The position numbers and the translations under genes were made by a program. Positions 40,386 through 50,705 of a stretch of DNA of 64,000 nt are shown here, piece by piece. Each line of letters starts with the position of its first letter. Within the stretch, counting starts at the first letter, position 1. This DNA comes from an uncultured Candidatus Thioglobus sp. (GTDB lineage: Bacteria; Pseudomonadota; Gammaproteobacteria; PS1; Pseudothioglobaceae), in assembly GCA_905182815.1 (NCBI GenBank), contig CAJJCX010000002.1:1-64000 (forward strand), given 5' to 3'. Below the pieces are notes generated by a model. The model did not search any database and was not told the origin of the DNA. It saw only the letters and a list, made by a program, of their open reading frames with translations.

Positions 40386-40769
40386 CTAGTTTAATTTAGC
40401 TGAAGTAAATACAGTAAGGGTTGCTACAGAGCCAGATAGAATCATTCCCCATAGAATATCTGCGACCACTAGTTTGAGGCTAAAGATATTCATAGTTGCG
40501 TAAACGGTAAGGTCGTAAGTTCCATAAGTTACTAGCCCATAAAAAGCACCAATCATAAAAACATTTAAAAGTGTATTACTAAGATTGGGATTAATAACAA
40601 AGAAAATTAAGCCTAATAAGAAGATTATATAAAACATGATTGCAGGAGCAACTTTAAGCTCCATAAGAGCTGCAACCTCTTGTTTGTACATTGGCGTTGC
40701 AACAAAATATATCCAAAATACATCAATGATGCAGAAAAATGCTAGAGCTATAAAGAATGTTTTAATCAT
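40386..40769 (-). CDS. DUF2177 family membrane protein
   Basis: A 127-residue integral membrane protein with four predicted transmembrane helices (about 4-24, 40-58, 66-85, 98-118). It has the DUF2177 pattern: an early Asp in IIDVFWIYFVATPMYK, then YGLVTYGTYDLTVYATM and a VADILWGMILSG motif. Function is unknown. It lies 7 bp upstream of pdxA on the same strand and probably heads that operon. Charged or polar residues within the helices (D16, D86, D103 region) are conserved in the family and may be functional. Confidence 0.85.
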   Translation of the reverse strand: MIKTFFIALAFFCIIDVFWIYFVATPMYKQEVAALMELKVAPAIMFYIIFLLGLIFFVINPNLSNTLLNVFMIGAFYGLVTYGTYDLTVYATMNIFSLKLVVADILWGMILSGSVATLTVFTSAKLN

Positions 40770-40841
40770 AATATTATTATACTTTTTATCAAATTAAATA
40801 GTTATAAGAATCAAAGAAAGAGTTCTTAAATTTACAAGTTT

Positions 40842-41789
40842 TTATGAAACAAGCTCGCCTTTTGCTTGAAGGTCTGCGTGGTAAGAGGACCTAACCATGG
40901 GGCCGCTTGCAACTTGATTAAAACCAAGATCATCTGCTATTTTTTTATATTTTTGAAACTGCTCAGGCGTAATGTATTCCTCAACTGCAAGATGATGTTT
41001 GCTCGGCTGTAGATATTGACCTAACGTTAACATATCAACATCATGAGATCTTAAGTCCTTTAGAACGTCAATCACTTGCCTTTCAGTTTCACCAACACCA
41101 AGCATAAGGCCTGATTTTGTTTTAACAGAAGGGTGTTTTTCTTTAAAGCTTTTAAGGAGGTCTAATGACTGTTCATAGTCTGAGCCAGGACGGACTTTGG
41201 GATAAAGGCTGGGCACCGTTTCCAAGTTATGATTAAAAACATCAGGCGGACAGTCTTTGAAAATATCCAGAGCTTTTTCAACCCTTCCTCTAAAATCAGG
41301 CGTTAAAATTTCAATTTTTACTTGAGGAGTTTTACTTCTAATAGCATCTATACACTCTTTGAAGTGGCCAGCACCTCCATCCCTTAAGTCGTCTCGATCA
41401 ACCGAGGTAATAACAACATACTTTAGTGACATTTTAGAAATAGTATCGGCTAAATGAAGCGGCTCATTTGTATCTAAAGTTTTTGGCCTTCCATGAGCAA
41501 CATCACAAAAAGGGCATCTTCTAGTACATATTTGACCCATAATCATAAATGTAGCGGTGCCATGGTTAAAGCATTCACTAAGGTTGGGACATTGAGCCTC
41601 CTCGCAAACTGTAAATAACTCTTGACTCCTTAATGTTTTTTTAAGTTCATTAACTTTTTTAGAGCCCGAGTGCCTAATTCTTATCCAGCTTGGTTTTTTT
41701 AATGGCTTTCTCTCGGAATCAGGCTTAATCTTAAGCCTACTAATTTTAGATTCACCTTTAAGTGCTTTAATTTCAAGTTCTTGAGACAT
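40842..41789 (-). CDS. lipA: Lipoyl synthase
   Basis: Radical SAM enzyme that inserts two sulfurs into protein-bound octanoyl groups to make lipoate. The auxiliary cluster motif is [12 protein letters not shown], the radical-SAM motif [13 protein letters not shown], and the C-terminal SSYHADLQA segment carries the conserved RSSYH serine ligand. Its 315 residues are near E. coli LipA (321). It overlaps lipB by 17 nt in the conserved ybeD-lipB-lipA order. It supplies lipoate for 2-oxoacid dehydrogenases and the glycine cleavage system. Confidence 0.95.
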   Translation of the reverse strand: MSQELEIKALKGESKISRLKIKPDSERKPLKKPSWIRIRHSGSKKVNELKKTLRSQELFTVCEEAQCPNLSECFNHGTATFMIMGQICTRRCPFCDVAHGRPKTLDTNEPLHLADTISKMSLKYVVITSVDRDDLRDGGAGHFKECIDAIRSKTPQVKIEILTPDFRGRVEKALDIFKDCPPDVFNHNLETVPSLYPKVRPGSDYEQSLDLLKSFKEKHPSVKTKSGLMLGVGETERQVIDVLKDLRSHDVDMLTLGQYLQPSKHHLAVEEYITPEQFQKYKKIADDLGFNQVASGPMVRSSYHADLQAKGELVS

Positions 41790-42385
41790 AGTTCTTTAGA
41801 TAATTAGATAAGTTTAGCTTGATGTCATAAATATTGAGTGCATTATCCGTTAGATTGGACATTTGGGTAACATTTAAATCACTATAACCGCAAGGGTTAA
41901 TTAGCTTATAAGGCGCGAGATCCATATCAATATTTAGGCTTAAGCCGTGATAAGTTCTACCTTGTTTAACTTTGAGGCCTAGTGCTGCAATTTTTGAGCC
42001 GTCAACATAAACTCCAGGAGCCCCTGAAACTTTATGAGCTTCAATGGAATAATCAGCCAATAGGTCTATTATCGATTGTTCAATAAGAGAGACCATTTTT
42101 TTAATTCCAATTCCTAGTCTCTTGATGTCAATTAGGCAGTAAATTATTAATTGACCTGGGCCATGATAGGTTATTTGACCACCTCTATCAGACTGCACTA
42201 CTAGTATCTCAGTTTCTTTGAGAAGATGCTCTGGCTTTCCAGACAATCCTTGAGTGAATACGCTGTTATGTTCTAGTAGCCATAATTCATCGGGAGTTTC
42301 GATATTCCTAGACTTCGGTAAAAGATTTCATTTCATCCCATGTTTGGGTGTAATCTGTAAAACCTTTATCGCGTATTTCAAACAT
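41773..42385 (-). pseudogene. lipB: Octanoyl-ACP:protein octanoyltransferase LipB, one frameshift
   Basis: Transfers octanoate from ACP to lipoyl domains. The frame starting at 42385 (MFEIRDKGFTDYTQTWDEM) ends at a stop near 42311. One base removed there joins it to [20 protein letters not shown] and then the main body with [41 protein letters not shown] and the catalytic Cys in INPCGYSD. The restored length is about 203 residues (E. coli 213). It is 6 bp from ybeD and overlaps lipA. The break is probably a sequence error. Confidence 0.85.
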
Positions 42386-42391
42386 CAGATT

Positions 42392-42679
42392 TTATAAAAG
42401 ATAGGAAACCAAAGGAGAGGCTTGTAATTCATGATTGATAGCATCAAGTTGCTTTCTACTTGTTGCAATAATCCTTACAGTTATTGAAACATATTTACCC
42501 TTAGAGCTTTTTTTGGTAGTAATTTGATTATCATGAAGCTGTCCGATATGGCTTTCAACTATAGCGCAAATAGTTTGCTTTAGGTCAGGCTGATTTAACC
42601 CAAAAATCTTAATAGGGTAGTCACAGGGGAATTTAAAAATATCATCATTATCTTTACTCACAAATGAAATTTTACCCAT
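42392..42679 (-). CDS. ybeD: YbeD/DUF493 family protein
   Basis: A 95-residue DUF493 protein (E. coli YbeD 87), an ACT-like alpha/beta fold conserved upstream of lipB. Family segments are FPCDYPIKIFGLN, SSKGKYVSITVRIIATSRKQLDAI and the C-terminal LVSYLL. Its biochemical role is not settled; linkage to lipoate genes is the main clue. It is divergent from a rhodanese gene and 6 bp upstream of lipB. Confidence 0.9.
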   Translation of the reverse strand: MGKISFVSKDNDDIFKFPCDYPIKIFGLNQPDLKQTICAIVESHIGQLHDNQITTKKSSKGKYVSITVRIIATSRKQLDAINHELQASPLVSYLL

Positions 42680-42749
42680 TAAAGTTACTCGTACTTAATT
42701 GTTAAGAATAAAATATAATTCTAATATTAAAAATAACAAGAGGCTTGAA

Positions 42750-43067
42750 ATGATAGATGACTTAAATCCCAAAGAATTTCAAAATTATCTGAGTAATAAT
42801 GACACTGTTCTTATTGATGTTAGAGAAAAATGGGAGTTGGATTTGTGCAAGATTGAGGGAGCAATTCACTGCCCCATGAGTACTATTGCTGAGTCATTTT
42901 CTGACCTTAATCCTGATGACACTATTGCAGTTTATTGTCATCATGGAATGAGATCAATGCAGGTTGCAAACTTTCTGATTTCGAAAGACTTTCAATCTCT
43001 AGTAAATCTTCAAGGTGGAATTGATGCATGGTCCAGAGAAATTGACCCTTCAGTTGATAGATACTAG
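42750..43067 (+). CDS. Rhodanese-like sulfurtransferase
   Basis: A single-domain rhodanese of 105 residues, of the GlpE type. The start motif VLIDVREKWELDLCKIEGAIHCP and the active-site loop VYCHHGMRSMQVA, with the catalytic Cys, are clear, and GGIDAWSREID closes the domain. I chose the ATG at 42750, with an AGAGG site upstream, over 42699, which adds 17 non-family residues. It moves sulfane sulfur or detoxifies cyanide; the physiological partner is unknown. It is divergent from ybeD. Confidence 0.88.
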   Translation: MIDDLNPKEFQNYLSNNDTVLIDVREKWELDLCKIEGAIHCPMSTIAESFSDLNPDDTIAVYCHHGMRSMQVANFLISKDFQSLVNLQGGIDAWSREIDPSVDRY

Positions 43068-43134
43068 GGACTTATTCCAAGTTATTAGTAATTAACTATC
43101 TATAATTTATTTATTCCTTAATACAGCAAAAATT

Positions 43135-43794
43135 ATGAATCAAATTGAACAAATGTTTACCCTTCAAAAGCAATTAAATGATGAGACAAATGGTGAGATA
43201 TGGCTAACTGGGGTCACTCGAGAGAATAGAGAAATTTCATGGTATCGAGGGATTTATATGGAGGTAGCAGAGGCAATTGACTCTTTTAATTGGAAACACT
43301 GGAAAAATATTGATGACCAGCCAGACTGGGACAATATTAGAGTCGAGTTAGTTGATATTTGGCATTTTGTAATGTCTGAATCTATACGTATTGGTGATCA
43401 AGAATATGCAAATAAATTTTTAATGCTTGAGCCTAAGGGCAGTTTTGATGTTGATATTTTGGTTGACTCTTTAGAAGAAATGTTGAGCTTATCTGTGGCT
43501 TCAAGTATTCAGTCAGAGACTAACAATATCCGTAAGATTACCGACTTATTTTTTACAATAATTTCCCATTTAGATATTGATATTGAGAATTTATACAAGC
43601 GTTATGTTGTTAAAAATCAACTGAATACTTTTAGGCAGCAAAATGGCTACAAAGATGGTTCATATATAAAAAATTGGGATGGTGTTGAAGATAATGTTGT
43701 TGCATTTGAAATTATGGATTCAAATCCATCAATTACGCCGTCTGATCTTTATAAAAAGTTAGATTCAAAATATTCTTTAATCAAACAAATATGA
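43135..43794 (+). CDS. Dimeric dUTPase-like (all-alpha NTP pyrophosphatase) protein
   Basis: A 219-residue member of the dUTPase_2 family, which hydrolyses dUTP to dUMP and limits uracil in DNA. The paired metal-binding helices [16 protein letters not shown] (ExxE) and [14 protein letters not shown] (ExxD) are diagnostic, with [24 protein letters not shown] supplying the C-terminal nucleotide contacts. It replaces the trimeric Dut seen in most gammaproteobacteria. It is followed by selD with a 4-nt overlap, although no functional link is obvious. Confidence 0.87.
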   Translation: MNQIEQMFTLQKQLNDETNGEIWLTGVTRENREISWYRGIYMEVAEAIDSFNWKHWKNIDDQPDWDNIRVELVDIWHFVMSESIRIGDQEYANKFLMLEPKGSFDVDILVDSLEEMLSLSVASSIQSETNNIRKITDLFFTIISHLDIDIENLYKRYVVKNQLNTFRQQNGYKDGSYIKNWDGVEDNVVAFEIMDSNPSITPSDLYKKLDSKYSLIKQI

Positions 43795-44840
43795 AAACTA
43801 ATTCATCTTCAGTTAGGCTTACTGAATTCAGTCATGGCGCTGGTTGTGGCTGTAAAATTTCACCTAAGCTTCTAAAAGAAATTATAGGTACAAATATTAG
43901 TAGTTTTGTAGATCCAGGCTTATTAGTAGGTAATGAGTCGAGTGATGATGCTGCAGTCTATGACTTAGGTGATGGAAGGGCGCTTATTAGTACCACAGAC
44001 TTTTTTATGCCAATTGTAGATGATCCTTTTGACTTTGGAATGATTGCTGGAAGCAATGCTTTAAGTGATGTCTATGCAATGGGTGGTAGGCCACTAATGG
44101 CAATAGCAATATTTGGCTGGCCTATTAATAAACTCTCTGCAGATATTGGTGCAAGGGTCATAGAAGGTGGCCGTGAAATTTGTAGCCGCGCGGGAATTAC
44201 ATTGGCAGGTGGTCATAGTATTGACTCTCCAGAACCAATATTTGGCCTCTCTGTTTCTGGAATTGTTGATATTGATAAGCTTAAAAAAAATACAAGTGCA
44301 CAAGTTGGTGATACTATTTTTTTAACAAAACCTCTAGGAATTGGAGTTTTATCAACGGCGCAAAAAAAGAAAGTAGTAAGCTCAGATGATCACATTATGG
44401 CTGTAAAGCAAATGTGCGCACTAAATGATATTGGCTCTAAAGTAGCTAAAATTTCAGGTGTTAATGCAGTGACTGATGTTACTGGTTTTGGTTTAGCAGG
44501 GCATTTGCTAGAGGTTTGCAGAGGCAGTAACGTTTCTGCAGAAATATATTTTGATAAATTACCATTATTACCAAATATTTTAAAATATATTGATGGGGGA
44601 TGCGTTCCAGGAGGCACTGAGAGAAATTTTGATAGTTATGGTGAATCTATTTGTAAACTCTCTGATTTGGAGAAATCAATTATTTGTGACCCACAAACCA
44701 GTGGAGGTCTATTGATTACAGTTTCAAAAGAAGCCATGTCAGAATTTAATAAGCTACTAACTTCTAACAATATGAATATTAATCCAATAGGAAAAATTAT
44801 TAAAACTAGTGATAATTCTGAATCTATTTTCTTAAGATGA
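43791..44840 (+). CDS. selD: Selenophosphate synthetase
   Basis: Makes selenophosphate from selenide and ATP, the selenium donor for selenouridine and selenocysteine. The active-site loop [12 protein letters not shown] has Cys (not selenocysteine) at the catalytic position. ATP-binding segments [21 protein letters not shown] and [14 protein letters not shown] are present. The 349 residues match E. coli SelD (347). It overlaps both the dUTPase-like gene upstream and mnmH downstream by 4 nt, so the three are likely cotranslated. Confidence 0.95.
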   Translation: MKTNSSSVRLTEFSHGAGCGCKISPKLLKEIIGTNISSFVDPGLLVGNESSDDAAVYDLGDGRALISTTDFFMPIVDDPFDFGMIAGSNALSDVYAMGGRPLMAIAIFGWPINKLSADIGARVIEGGREICSRAGITLAGGHSIDSPEPIFGLSVSGIVDIDKLKKNTSAQVGDTIFLTKPLGIGVLSTAQKKKVVSSDDHIMAVKQMCALNDIGSKVAKISGVNAVTDVTGFGLAGHLLEVCRGSNVSAEIYFDKLPLLPNILKYIDGGCVPGGTERNFDSYGESICKLSDLEKSIICDPQTSGGLLITVSKEAMSEFNKLLTSNNMNINPIGKIIKTSDNSESIFLR

Positions 44841-45925
44841 GCAGCCTCGAAGAAATTAATAATTTTTCGCAAATTTTTAAAGATAACAAGCCCTTGCTCG
44901 ACATCAGAGCCCCCATTGAATTTGCTGAGGGATCTTTTCCAGGCGCTTTAAATCTTCCTCTGATGACTAATGAAGAAAGACATCAAATTGGTATTTGCTA
45001 TAAAGATAAAGGCCAAGAGTCTGCAATTAAACTCGGACATGAGCTTGTAAAAGGGTCATTAAAAGAGCAAAGAATAGGCAATTGGCTTGATTTTGCTAAT
45101 AAACATCCAACTGGTGCACTTTTTTGTTTTAGAGGGGGATTGCGCTCAAAAATTGCTCAAGAGTGGATTTATGAACAATCAGGAATTTCATTTCCTCGAA
45201 TAAAAGGAGGCTATAAAGCGATCAGGTCATTTCTTATTGATGAGATGAGTCGAATTATAAATGAAAAGAAGCTCTTAGTTTTAGGAGGCCAAACGGGTTG
45301 TGGTAAAACATTGTTATTAAATGAGCTTGATAACAGTATAGATCTTGAAGGATTTGCGAATCATAGAGGCTCTGCTTTTGGTAATGACGTAACTCCGCAG
45401 CCCAGACAAATTGACTTTGAAAACCAGCTAACTGTAGAGTTAATTAAGAAGGAAATTTATAATGTATTTTTAATAGAAGATGAGGGTAATAATATTGGCA
45501 TGATACACATGCCAGATGCTATAAAAATTAAAGCACGCCAGTCTGATATTATTATCTTAAATGCAAGTCTTGAAGAGAGATTAAGTATTAGTTTAAAATC
45601 TTATGTCATTGATATGGCTCAAAAATTTATAGCTTTACATGGTGATTTTGGTTTTGAGCTGTATTCAAATTATTGGCTAAATTCTCTCTCCAAAATTCAA
45701 AAAAGATTAGGTGGAGATAGATATAAAATTCTTTTGAAGCAATTAAATTTAGCGCTAATTAATCATCAAATAAATGAAGATTTAAATGACTATTTACCTC
45801 TTATTGAGTCGCTTTTAGTTGATTACTATGACCCAATGTATAACTATCAAATTGAACAGAAAAAACAAAGAATCATTTTTCGAGGCAATTATGAAGAAGT
45901 CACTAGTTATCTTAAAGAAAGTTAA
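44837..45925 (+). CDS. mnmH: tRNA 2-selenouridine synthase
   Basis: Also called SelU; it replaces sulfur with selenium in 2-thiouridine at the tRNA wobble position, using selenophosphate. The N-terminal rhodanese domain (about 1-125) has catalytic Cys in [16 protein letters not shown]. The C-terminal domain has the P-loop [15 protein letters not shown] and [11 protein letters not shown]. The length of 362 matches E. coli YbbB (364). It is translationally coupled to selD. selA and selB are not in the window, so selenium may serve only tRNA here, which is inference. Confidence 0.94.
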   Translation: MSSLEEINNFSQIFKDNKPLLDIRAPIEFAEGSFPGALNLPLMTNEERHQIGICYKDKGQESAIKLGHELVKGSLKEQRIGNWLDFANKHPTGALFCFRGGLRSKIAQEWIYEQSGISFPRIKGGYKAIRSFLIDEMSRIINEKKLLVLGGQTGCGKTLLLNELDNSIDLEGFANHRGSAFGNDVTPQPRQIDFENQLTVELIKKEIYNVFLIEDEGNNIGMIHMPDAIKIKARQSDIIILNASLEERLSISLKSYVIDMAQKFIALHGDFGFELYSNYWLNSLSKIQKRLGGDRYKILLKQLNLALINHQINEDLNDYLPLIESLLVDYYDPMYNYQIEQKKQRIIFRGNYEEVTSYLKES

Positions 45926-46185
45926 GATTTAGAGGTAATTTTTATATCAGTTATTGGTCTTGATCGACATGCAAGGATTTCTCCTGGGGATAATGGAACA
46001 AGGCAGTCTTTATGAATGACATCACCCTTTACAAGTCTTAATATGCAGCTTCCGCAGTGACCTTGTCTGCAATTAAAATTTATTAAAACGTTGTTAGTTT
46101 CAAGCTCAGTTAATATTGATTCATCACCATATACATAGAGTGACTCTGTTTTTCCATTTATATTATCAACATCAATTTTAAACAT
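45922..46185 (-). CDS. yfaE: 2Fe-2S ferredoxin (YfaE-like)
   Basis: An 87-residue plant-type 2Fe-2S ferredoxin. Three ligands are in CRQGHCGSC and the fourth in LACRSRP, giving C-x5-C-x2-C plus a distal Cys. In E. coli YfaE reduces the diferric centre of NrdB to regenerate its tyrosyl radical. Its location 14 bp after nrdB, in the order nrdA-nrdB-yfaE, supports the same role. Its stop interlocks with that of mnmH on the opposite strand. Confidence 0.92.
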   Translation of the reverse strand: MFKIDVDNINGKTESLYVYGDESILTELETNNVLINFNCRQGHCGSCILRLVKGDVIHKDCLVPLSPGEILACRSRPITDIKITSKS

Positions 46186-46199
46186 TTAATGGGCAACAT

Positions 46200-47336
46200 T
46201 TAGAGCTTAAAATCATCAAAATCTTGATCTTCTGCATCAATTGTGTTATCAATAGCACTAACCAAATATGAGGTAATTTCAGTTTCTTGAGGAGCAACTT
46301 GAACATTGTCTGAATCTAACCAATGGTTGAGCCATGGAAGGGGGTTCGTTGTTTGCTCAAAGATAGGCTGCATATTTAATGCTGCCATACGATTATTAGT
46401 AATATATTCAAGATATTGTTTAAGGATTTCGGCATTAAGACCAATCATTGAGCCATCACGAAATAAATATTCTGCCCACTCTTTTTCTTGGTTTGCGCCA
46501 TCTTTAAACATCTCAATGACTTCTGCTTCGCACTCAATAGCAATTGCTTGCATATCTGGATCATCTTTACCGTCACGCATTAAATTTAACATATGCTGAG
46601 TTCCGGTAAGATGAAGCGCTTCATCGCGGGCAATTAGTTTAATAATTTTTGCATTACCCTCCATTACCTTTCTTTCTGCAAAAGCAAAAGAGCACGCAAA
46701 ACTTACATAAAAACGAATCGCTTCTAAAATATTAACTGACATAATAGTTAAATAAACTAGGCGTTTAAGTGAGTATAAGTTGATATTAATTGACTCACCA
46801 TTAATTAGGTGCTCACCCTCACCATGAAGCAAGTAAGCTTGAGTGTGCTTAATTAACTTGTCATAGTACTTAGAGACACTGGTTGCTCTCTGGATAATTT
46901 CGTCTGTCTTCATTATTTCATCAAAAACAACACCAGGTTCATTCATAATTGCTCTAATAATATGAGTATAAGAGCGAGAATGAATCGTTTCAGAGAATGC
47001 CCAGGTTTCAATCCAATTCTCTAGCTCGGGCAGTGAAACAATTGGCAAGAAGGCTATATTAGGTGAGCGTCCTTGAACCGAATCTAGCAAGATTTGGTAC
47101 TGAAGATTGGAAATAAAAATGTGTTTTTCATTGGGTAATAACTTACTAAAGTCAATTTTATCCTTTGAAACATCTATTTCTTCAGGACGCCAAAAGAAAG
47201 AAAGTTGTTTTTCAGTTAGCTTTTCAAATATTTCAAATTTTTGTTGATCAAATCGGGCGACATTAACAGAATCCCCAAAGAACATTGGCTCTTTTAAGGT
47301 GTCATTTATTTCTTGATTAAAAATACTATAAGACAT
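46200..47336 (-). CDS. nrdB: Ribonucleotide reductase class Ia, beta subunit
   Basis: Small subunit carrying the diiron-tyrosyl radical cofactor. The radical tyrosine is Tyr123 in [13 protein letters not shown]. Iron-ligand helices include the Glu of [22 protein letters not shown] and [18 protein letters not shown]. At 378 residues it is close to E. coli NrdB (376), and the presence of this Tyr marks class Ia rather than radical-free variants. It lies 9 bp downstream of nrdA and 14 bp upstream of its ferredoxin. Confidence 0.95.
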   Translation of the reverse strand: MSYSIFNQEINDTLKEPMFFGDSVNVARFDQQKFEIFEKLTEKQLSFFWRPEEIDVSKDKIDFSKLLPNEKHIFISNLQYQILLDSVQGRSPNIAFLPIVSLPELENWIETWAFSETIHSRSYTHIIRAIMNEPGVVFDEIMKTDEIIQRATSVSKYYDKLIKHTQAYLLHGEGEHLINGESININLYSLKRLVYLTIMSVNILEAIRFYVSFACSFAFAERKVMEGNAKIIKLIARDEALHLTGTQHMLNLMRDGKDDPDMQAIAIECEAEVIEMFKDGANQEKEWAEYLFRDGSMIGLNAEILKQYLEYITNNRMAALNMQPIFEQTTNPLPWLNHWLDSDNVQVAPQETEITSYLVSAIDNTIDAEDQDFDDFKL

Positions 47337-47345
47337 AATTATATT

Positions 47346-49661
47346 TTAGAGTTTGCAAACACCATCTTCACAATCATCATCTCCCTGTTTAGTGTTATTT
47401 TGGTCATCACCAGAGCCATCTCTTGTCGTATGATAATAAAGCGTTTTAATTCCATACTTATAAGCTTTAAGTAAGTCCATTAAAAATAACTTCATAGGAA
47501 CTCTACTTCCTTCGAATTGAGAAGGGTCATAATGAGTATTTGTTGAGATTGATTGATCCACGAATTTTTGCATAATCGCGCATAACTGAAGATAACCTTC
47601 GTTATCCTTTATGTCCCAAAGAAGCTCATATTTTTTATGAAGTTTTTCATATTCAGGAACAACTTGTTTTAATATTCCATCTTTTGATTGTTTTACTGAT
47701 ATAAAGCCTCTAGGAGGCTCAATTCCGTTCGTTGAATTCGAGATTTGAGATGAACTTTCACAAGGCATTAATGCTGTTAGAGTTGAGTTTCTTAGACCTT
47801 TAGATTTAATATTTTTTCTAAGTGTATCCCAATCTAACTCTAGCTTTGTGGAGCAAAATGCATCAATATCTTTTTTGTAACTATCAATGGGCATTATGCC
47901 TTTTGCGTATTGAGTTTCAGAAAAAAGAGGGCAGGGACCAAGTTCTTCTGCAAGCTTATTTGAAGCTTTTAAAGAGTAGTATTGAAGTGCTTCAAAGGTC
48001 TTATGAATTAAGTCATTTCCTGAACCATCTGAATATTTGGCATCATTTTTAGCCAAGTAATACGCTAAGTTTGTTACTCCAATACCAAGTGTACGTCGGT
48101 TGTTACTAGCAATCTCAGCTGATTTGAGAGGATAGTCCTGATAATCTAGTAATGAATCTAAAGAGCGGACAATAATTTCAGTAATGTCTTCAAGCTCATC
48201 AAGGCTATCTAACGCGCCTAGATTAACTGCAGAAAGAGTACAAAGTGCAACCTCACCTTTTTCATCTTGGACTGAAAACAGGGGCTTCGTTGGAAGCGTG
48301 ATCTCCATACAAAGGTTCGATTGTCTGATTGGAGCATACTCTGGGTTAAAAGCACCATGAGTATTACAATGATCAACATTTTGAAGGTAAATGCGACCAG
48401 TATTTGCCCTTTCTTTCATGAACATTGCAAATAAGTCACGCGCTTTAATGGTCTCCTTTCGGATTGAGTCATCACTCTCGTATTTCTCATACAGTTTTTT
48501 AAATTTTTTCTGATCAGCAAAAAAAGAGTCATATAAACCAGGAACATCATTTGGTGAGAATAGTGTGATATCAGAGTCTTTTAAAAAGCGCTCATACATT
48601 AATCCATTAAATTGAACACCATAATCAAGATGCCTAATTCTGTTTTCATCGGTACCAGTATTATTTTTAAGCACTAATAGGCTTTCAACTTCAAGGTGCC
48701 ATAGTGGATAAAATAACGTTGCAGCACCACCTCTAACACCACCTTGGGAGCAGGATTTAACAGCAGTATGGAAGTGTTTAAAGAAAGGTATACATCCAGT
48801 ATGAGTTGCTTCCCCACCTCTAATTGGACTTCCAATAGCTCTAATTTTTCCAGCATTTATTCCAATTCCAGCTCGCTGCGAAACGTACTTAACAATTGCA
48901 CCAGATGCAGCACTAATTGAGTCTAAATCATCATCAGTTTCAATTAAAACGCAAGATGAAAATTGACGCGTTGGAGTTCTAACACCAGCCATAATCGGCG
49001 TAGGAAGGGAAATTTTAAAGTTAGATGAGGCATCATAAAAGCGCTTTACAATATCAATTCTTGCTTTACCTTTATACTCTTGGAATAAGCACATTCCAAC
49101 GAGCATGTATAACATTTGCGGTGATTCATGAATATCACCAGTCACTCGATTTTGAACTAAATATTTACCTTCTAATTGCTTAACAGCAGCATAAGAAAAC
49201 TTCATATCACGCCAGTGATCAATATAATTATTAAACTCTTCAAATTCAGATGCGTTATATTTATCGAGAATATCTTTATCGTATATACCTAATTTAGTCA
49301 GTTTTGTTACATGATCAATTAGAGAGGGAGGCGTAAAAGATTTGTAAGCCTTTTTTCTCAAATGAAAAATTGCTAATCGAGCAGCTAAATATTGATAATC
49401 AGGAACATCAGTAGAGATTAAGTCTGCTGCAGATTTAATAATTGTTTCATGGATATCTTCAGTGCGGATACCATCAAAAAAAGCTAATTGAGCATTAATT
49501 TCAACTTGTGAAACAGAAATATTATCGAGGTCTTGAGATGCCCAATGAACAACACGGTGGATTTTTTCAAGGTCAATTGACTCTTTTGAGCCGTCTCTTT
49601 TAGTAACTAATATTTCTTGATCGACTGCATTGTCTTTTACAGCCTGTATTTCTTGACTCAA
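47346..49661 (-). CDS. nrdA: Ribonucleotide reductase class Ia, alpha subunit
   Basis: Large subunit that reduces NDPs to dNDPs. It has an N-terminal ATP-cone (about 17-105, LVTKRDGSKESIDLEKIHRV) for allosteric activity control. Catalytic cysteines lie in TRQFSSCVLIE and SNLCMEITLP, and the C-terminal shuttle pair in CEDGVCKL. It has 771 residues (E. coli 761). It starts with TTG at 49661, preceded by a strong AGGAG. Two NrdR-box-like palindromes lie immediately upstream. Confidence 0.95.
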   Translation of the reverse strand: MSQEIQAVKDNAVDQEILVTKRDGSKESIDLEKIHRVVHWASQDLDNISVSQVEINAQLAFFDGIRTEDIHETIIKSAADLISTDVPDYQYLAARLAIFHLRKKAYKSFTPPSLIDHVTKLTKLGIYDKDILDKYNASEFEEFNNYIDHWRDMKFSYAAVKQLEGKYLVQNRVTGDIHESPQMLYMLVGMCLFQEYKGKARIDIVKRFYDASSNFKISLPTPIMAGVRTPTRQFSSCVLIETDDDLDSISAASGAIVKYVSQRAGIGINAGKIRAIGSPIRGGEATHTGCIPFFKHFHTAVKSCSQGGVRGGAATLFYPLWHLEVESLLVLKNNTGTDENRIRHLDYGVQFNGLMYERFLKDSDITLFSPNDVPGLYDSFFADQKKFKKLYEKYESDDSIRKETIKARDLFAMFMKERANTGRIYLQNVDHCNTHGAFNPEYAPIRQSNLCMEITLPTKPLFSVQDEKGEVALCTLSAVNLGALDSLDELEDITEIIVRSLDSLLDYQDYPLKSAEIASNNRRTLGIGVTNLAYYLAKNDAKYSDGSGNDLIHKTFEALQYYSLKASNKLAEELGPCPLFSETQYAKGIMPIDSYKKDIDAFCSTKLELDWDTLRKNIKSKGLRNSTLTALMPCESSSQISNSTNGIEPPRGFISVKQSKDGILKQVVPEYEKLHKKYELLWDIKDNEGYLQLCAIMQKFVDQSISTNTHYDPSQFEGSRVPMKLFLMDLLKAYKYGIKTLYYHTTRDGSGDDQNNTKQGDDDCEDGVCKL

Positions 49662-49679
49662 ACCCTACTCCTGAAAGAT

Positions 49680-49727
49680 GCACTACATTTAGTGCTTACG
49701 GAGATAAATATACACTAAATATAGAAT
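49680..49727. promoter_or_regulatory. Two NrdR boxes upstream of nrdA
   Basis: GCACTACATTTAGTGC (49680-49695) and ACACTAAATATAGAAT (49712-49727) match the 16-bp NrdR box pattern acaCwAtATaTwGtgt. Their centres are 32 bp apart, three helical turns, the spacing typical of paired NrdR sites. They should repress the nrdA-nrdB-yfaE operon when dATP/ATP-bound NrdR is present. Confidence 0.75.
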
Positions 49728-49835
49728 ATAAATAATATAGATATAAGATTATTAAATAGATTGAGGATAAAAAAGAGCTAAGCAATTGAAAGAAAAGGAG
49801 AAATTACGCTATAAAATAATCAAAAAAAATAAATA

Positions 49836-50705
49836 TTAAGATTTAAATCTTGATACAAAAATTCCAGAGATAATTAGAACTAACGCCAATATATTACTTA
49901 AAAGAATATCTTCACCAAGTAGCAATGCTCCAAGGAAAAAAGCAACAACAGGGATTAAATAATTAATATTAGAAAGAAATGTTGCACCAGCAGAGTTGAT
50001 AATAATGAAATAAACGAGAGCTGCAAGACCAGTGGGTAGTATTCCAAGAAGAATAAGACTGGCACCACTCAATAATGGAACACCAGAAAAATCAATAAAA
50101 AATACGCCTGGCCATATGAAAAATGAGAGCGTGCTAGCAATTAATAATACACATGCACTGGATACAATAGGGTCATAAGAGGGCAACCGAGAAGCAATTA
50201 TAGTATTAACTCCATAAGCACATGCAGCAGATAATACTAGTAAGATTCCAATCAACGTATTAGAGCCATCTCTAAGTGAAGGACTTAATATAAATAACAC
50301 ACCAGATATCCCAATAACAAATCCAAATGCCTTATATCTATTTAGTTTATCGTTAGGTAGAAAGAAATGCGCAAGAACAAGTGTAACTAACGGCATAATA
50401 GCCATCAACAATCCAGCCATCCCAGAAGTAATTGTTACTTGTCCCTTAGCAATTAGAAGGTAAGGCAAAATATTACCAATTACAGCATAAACAATAAAAT
50501 GAAGCCAAGGCGTAATAGATCTAGGAAATTTCTTTCCATAAAAGAAGGCAACTAACATCATAGTAATCGCACCAATAAATAATCTATAGCCAACGACTTG
50601 CTCAGGAGAAAAAAATAATAGTGAGCGATCAATTAAAAGAAATGATGATCCCCACATTAGCACGAGTAATCCTAAAAGCGAATAATTTCTTTTGTTTACA
50701 GACAT
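49836..50705 (-). CDS. EamA/DMT-family transporter
   Basis: A 289-residue inner-membrane protein with about ten transmembrane helices arranged as two EamA repeats (about 5-138 and 150-286), typical of the drug/metabolite transporter superfamily. The N-terminal LLVLMWGSSFLLIDRSL and the second-repeat start GILLVLSAACAYGVNTII are characteristic. Members export amino acids or metabolites or take up small solutes; the substrate cannot be told here. It stands alone between the nrd operon and an AT-rich gap of about 380 bp that must hold its promoter. Confidence 0.85.
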   Translation of the reverse strand: MSVNKRNYSLLGLLVLMWGSSFLLIDRSLLFFSPEQVVGYRLFIGAITMMLVAFFYGKKFPRSITPWLHFIVYAVIGNILPYLLIAKGQVTITSGMAGLLMAIMPLVTLVLAHFFLPNDKLNRYKAFGFVIGISGVLFILSPSLRDGSNTLIGILLVLSAACAYGVNTIIASRLPSYDPIVSSACVLLIASTLSFFIWPGVFFIDFSGVPLLSGASLILLGILPTGLAALVYFIIINSAGATFLSNINYLIPVVAFFLGALLLGEDILLSNILALVLIISGIFVSRFKS

